Assembly: GCF_023805295.1 (NCBI RefSeq)
Contig: NZ_JAMSHT010000002.1
Location: 1-9,621, forward strand
Direction of reading: 5' to 3'
DNA from: Sphingomicrobium sediminis
Lineage (GTDB): Bacteria; Pseudomonadota; Alphaproteobacteria; Sphingomonadales; Sphingomonadaceae
DNA: 9,621 nucleotides
Shown here piece after piece: positions 8,246-9,621 of this stretch (the stretch's first letter is position 1; every line of letters starts with the position of its first letter). A program made the translations under genes and the position numbers. The notes under the pieces are model-generated. The model was not told the DNA's origin and made no database searches. It saw nothing but the letters and a program-made list of their open reading frames with translations.

Positions 8246-8284
8246 CCTAGGCCGCTGAAAAGACCCGATTTTTCTTGCGGTAGG
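8246..8284. repeat. Bulged inverted repeat in the intergenic region
   Basis: Three nested arms pair around an 8-base loop: CCTA with TAGG, CCGC with GCGG, and GAAAA with TTTTC, giving 13 pairs with small bulges between the arms. No T-run follows on either strand, so it is not a standard terminator. It could be an RNA structure in a read-through transcript from bciA, or a protein binding site. Confidence 0.4.
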
Positions 8285-8363
8285 TTAGCCGGTTTGAAGC
8301 GATGTGAACGATCTCAAATCGAGGTTTAAGCCCGACATAAAGCGCCGATACGGAGATAATTTA

Positions 8364-8407
8364 CGACAAAAAATTTTTCGACGAACCGAAATTTTTTTCG
8401 GGACGAA
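8364..8407. promoter_or_regulatory. Two A-tract blocks with a 22-base-spaced direct repeat
   Basis: The plus strand shows GACGAAC starting at 8380 and again at 8402, exactly 22 bases apart, each beside an A/T block (aaaaaattttt at 8368-8378 and aaattttttt at 8389-8398). A/T tracts phased by about two helical turns are typical of curved DNA and of nucleoid-protein binding regions. A role in regulating the giant gene, which starts about 400 bases downstream, is inference. Confidence 0.35.
8386..8401 (-). terminator. Weak hairpin, possible terminator of bciA
   Basis: About 31 bases after the bciA stop, CCGAAA and TTTCGG form a 6-pair stem around four A residues in the minus-strand RNA. A T-run (six T) lies about 12 bases further on. 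The stem is short and AT-rich and the T-run is not adjacent, so termination here is doubtful. The same bases may matter more as an A-tract. Confidence 0.3.
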
Positions 8408-8432
8408 CTGATCCCGGCCTAGAATCGACCGG

Positions 8433-9398
8433 TCAGGATGCGGATCGATCGGCCATAGCAGCGAGCATCTCGCGATAATGATCGGCCAGTGTGTCATGTC
8501 CGATCTCGGGGGTCAGGTCGGCGTCATAAACTCCGCGCGCGGCGTCCCAGACGAGCATGGACTCGCGCGCATAATATCTGCCGATGCGGGCATATTCCGC
8601 TTTGGCCGCGATACGCTTCGAAAGACGGCCCGCAAGTGCAAGCGTCCCGACGATCATGTCCATGAGCCGGAAGGGGATGCGACGGAAGGACGGCTCTCTG
8701 CCCACCAACTCGAACAGCATGCGCCCTTGGTCCAGCGGCGTGATGGCCGGGCCCGGCCCGCCGATCGGCAGGATGGCATCTTGGCGCGACTCGTCGCCGA
8801 TGCAGTCGACGATGTACCGGGCGAGGTCGGCATCGCTGATCGGTTTGCACGCCGTGGCCTCGCCATTGCCGAAAAGAAGGAAGGGTTTGCCGGCCCGGAC
8901 GCGCGCCACCTGTCCCGACAATGATTTGAAGAAGGCCGTGGGTCGGACGATCGAGTAGGTCAGCCCCGACGCCTGCAAGTCGGCCTCGAATTTCAACTTC
9001 TCGAACTGGAAGGCGAGCTCGGGTTTCTGGACGCAGATGGCGGACAGATAGATGAAGTGGCGGGCGCCGCCTCGGCTGGCGAGATCGAGCATGGTGCGAT
9101 TGGCGAGATAATCGATGCGGCGTGCATCGTCCGGCACGCCGGTTCGAGAGGCAAGGCAGGAGATGACGACGTCATATCGTCCGGCCGGCAATGAGGACGC
9201 ATCGGTCACGTCCGCATATTCGATGCTTGCCCCCAATTCACACAGCGCCTCGGCTGCTTCGCGACCGCTTTCGCTACGGCGCAGAATGCATGTGACCTCA
9301 AAACCTGTTCGGCAAAGCTGGCGAGCCACAGCTCGACCGATCGTCCCGCTGGCACCTGCCAGCAAGACGCGATCGGTTCGTTGCGGCGATTCCCCCAT
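8433..9398 (-). CDS. bciA: 3,8-divinyl (proto)chlorophyllide a 8-vinyl reductase, NADPH-dependent BciA type
   Basis: The 321-residue cytoplasmic enzyme reduces the C8 vinyl group of divinyl (proto)chlorophyllide a to ethyl with NADPH, a step in (bacterio)chlorophyll synthesis. It has an N-terminal Rossmann fold with GASGTIG at residues 15-21 and Arg40-Arg41, suited to the NADPH phosphate. It carries blocks I know from plant DVR and bacterial BciA, in the right order: VISCLASR (78-85), LSAICVQKP (118-126), KLKFEADL (134-141), YSIVRPTAFFKSL (148-160), ACKPIS (183-188), LPIGGPG (210-216), and RIGRYYARESML (271-282). These set it apart from general NAD(P)-binding sugar epimerase relatives. It is complete, near the usual length of bacterial members, and lacks the plant transit peptide. 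The ATG at 9398 fits the family start, though no strong Shine-Dalgarno is seen. No other photosynthesis gene is in the window. It follows a barrel gene by 89 bases, with a hairpin between them, so it is probably transcribed separately. Confidence 0.93.
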   Translation of the reverse strand: MGESPQRTDRVLLAGASGTIGRAVARQLCRTGFEVTCILRRSESGREAAEALCELGASIEYADVTDASSLPAGRYDVVISCLASRTGVPDDARRIDYLANRTMLDLASRGGARHFIYLSAICVQKPELAFQFEKLKFEADLQASGLTYSIVRPTAFFKSLSGQVARVRAGKPFLLFGNGEATACKPISDADLARYIVDCIGDESRQDAILPIGGPGPAITPLDQGRMLFELVGREPSFRRIPFRLMDMIVGTLALAGRLSKRIAAKAEYARIGRYYARESMLVWDAARGVYDADLTPEIGHDTLADHYREMLAAMADRSAS

Positions 9399-9434
9399 AA
9401 TAGAGGTCTAGGTGATGAATTGCCCGAACGCCAT

Positions 9435-9466
9435 GGACCGCCCCCTTATCCAAAAGGGAGCGGTCC
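9435..9466 (-). terminator. Strong hairpin after the barrel gene
   Basis: The minus strand gives a 13-pair stem, GGACCGCTCCCTT with AAGGGGGCGGTCC, around a 6-base loop. All pairs are canonical except one T-G, which is a legal G-U wobble in minus-strand RNA; in plus-strand RNA the same position is a C-A mismatch. This fits a terminator for the gene ending at 9488, which stops 21 bases earlier. No U-run follows, so it could instead work as a 3' stabilising or attenuating stem ahead of bciA. Confidence 0.65.
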
Positions 9467-9487
9467 TTACTCGTGGCGGCCTGCCCC

Positions 9488-9621
9488 TTAGTTTCCGCCG
9501 AGCGGGAGGCGGATACGGAAGGTACCGGCGTGGTTTTCGCGCTGTCCGTTGAACAGGGCCTGGTAGCCGACGCGGACGTCGACCTTGCCGGCCTTGCCGC
9601 CGAGGCTCACGCCGACCAGCG
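9488..9621 (-). CDS. C-terminal end of an autotransporter-type outer-membrane beta-barrel protein (5' part outside window)
   Basis: Only the last 43 codons are present, ending in TAA at 9490-9488. The residues read as two amphipathic strands with a turn: Gly-Val-Ser-Leu-Gly-Gly-Lys, then VDVRVGYQALFNGQREN, then His-Ala-Gly-Thr-Phe-Arg-Ile-Arg-Leu-Pro-Leu-Gly-Gly-Asn. Such a final-strand pair closes the barrel of type V autotransporters. The Gly-Tyr-Gln-x-x-Phe-Asn-Gly turn and the Leu-Pro-Leu-Gly-Gly end are, from memory, typical of sphingomonad members. The end lacks the classic terminal Phe. The barrel would sit in the outer membrane and carry an N-terminal passenger to the surface. The passenger is outside the window, so nothing can be said of it. 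Unlike the giant repeat protein, this piece contains lysine. Confidence 0.75.
   Translation of the reverse strand, partial: LVGVSLGGKAGKVDVRVGYQALFNGQRENHAGTFRIRLPLGGN

Larger units (their letters stand above)
7973..8432. other. Intergenic region between bciA and the giant repeat gene
   Basis: This 460-base stretch has no convincing gene on either strand. Its base composition is visibly more AT-rich than the flanking genes, above all at 8160-8220 and 8360-8400. It holds the ribosome binding site and -10 candidate of the giant gene, an inverted repeat AACAG/CTGTT at about 8129-8147, the bulged inverted repeat at 8246-8284, and paired A-tracts at 8364-8407. The size and structure suggest that the giant gene has its own regulated promoter and is not in an operon with bciA. 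Confidence 0.7.

Noticed and set aside
8478..8924. 148-codon plus-strand open frame over bciA
   Set aside because: It is antisense to a confidently identified, conserved enzyme and has no family features of its own.
7973..9490. PpsR/CrtJ binding sites (TGT-N12-ACA) near bciA
   Set aside because: I looked for this photosynthesis-regulator motif in the non-coding stretches and found no correctly spaced copy; the nearest, at about 8110-8131, has 15 bases between the half-sites.
1..9621. Mobile element, tRNA or rRNA genes
   Set aside because: I saw no transposase or integrase features, no terminal inverted repeats with target duplications, and no tRNA- or rRNA-like sequence.

Overview
The window looks like chromosomal DNA of a GC-rich alphaproteobacterium, most likely a member of the Sphingomonadales (Erythrobacter, Sphingomonas or Novosphingobium type) that makes bacteriochlorophyll. 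The basis is a clear 3,8-divinyl chlorophyllide 8-vinyl reductase (BciA) and an autotransporter barrel end of a style common in sphingomonads. The genus is an inference; no rRNA or other marker gene is present.

All three real genes read on the minus strand, so the window is described from its right edge leftwards. Bases 9621-9488 hold the last 43 codons of a gene ending in an outer-membrane beta-barrel of the autotransporter type. A strong hairpin at 9466-9435 follows it and folds best in minus-strand RNA. Next comes the complete bciA gene (9398-8433). A 460-base non-coding stretch (8432-7973) follows; it is AT-rich in places and holds A-tracts, inverted repeats, a TATAAT-like -10 box set inside an inverted repeat, and a ribosome binding site. 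From 7972 to the left edge the minus strand is one uninterrupted reading frame of 2657 codons. It has no stop in the window, so it is easy to miss when only closed ORFs are considered. The many long plus-strand ORFs over this region are its shadows.

The giant protein begins with a Sec signal peptide, then a short distinct head with the only two cysteines, then about fifty degenerate Ala/Asn/Ser/Gly/Asp-rich units of about 42-50 residues running off the left edge. I found no lysine codon in the whole frame. Some units carry Thr/Gly-rich insertions at turn positions, including two near-identical Met-Met-Met inserts and a long Gly-Thr alternation. The protein is almost certainly secreted or surface-exposed and probably beta-solenoid-like. 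Its C-terminus, which would show how it is anchored, lies outside the window.

The main novelty candidate is this giant lysine-free repeat protein and its setting: a chlorophyll-pathway enzyme lies between it and the barrel end of a second putative surface protein. No functional link between bciA and the surface proteins is shown by the sequence.
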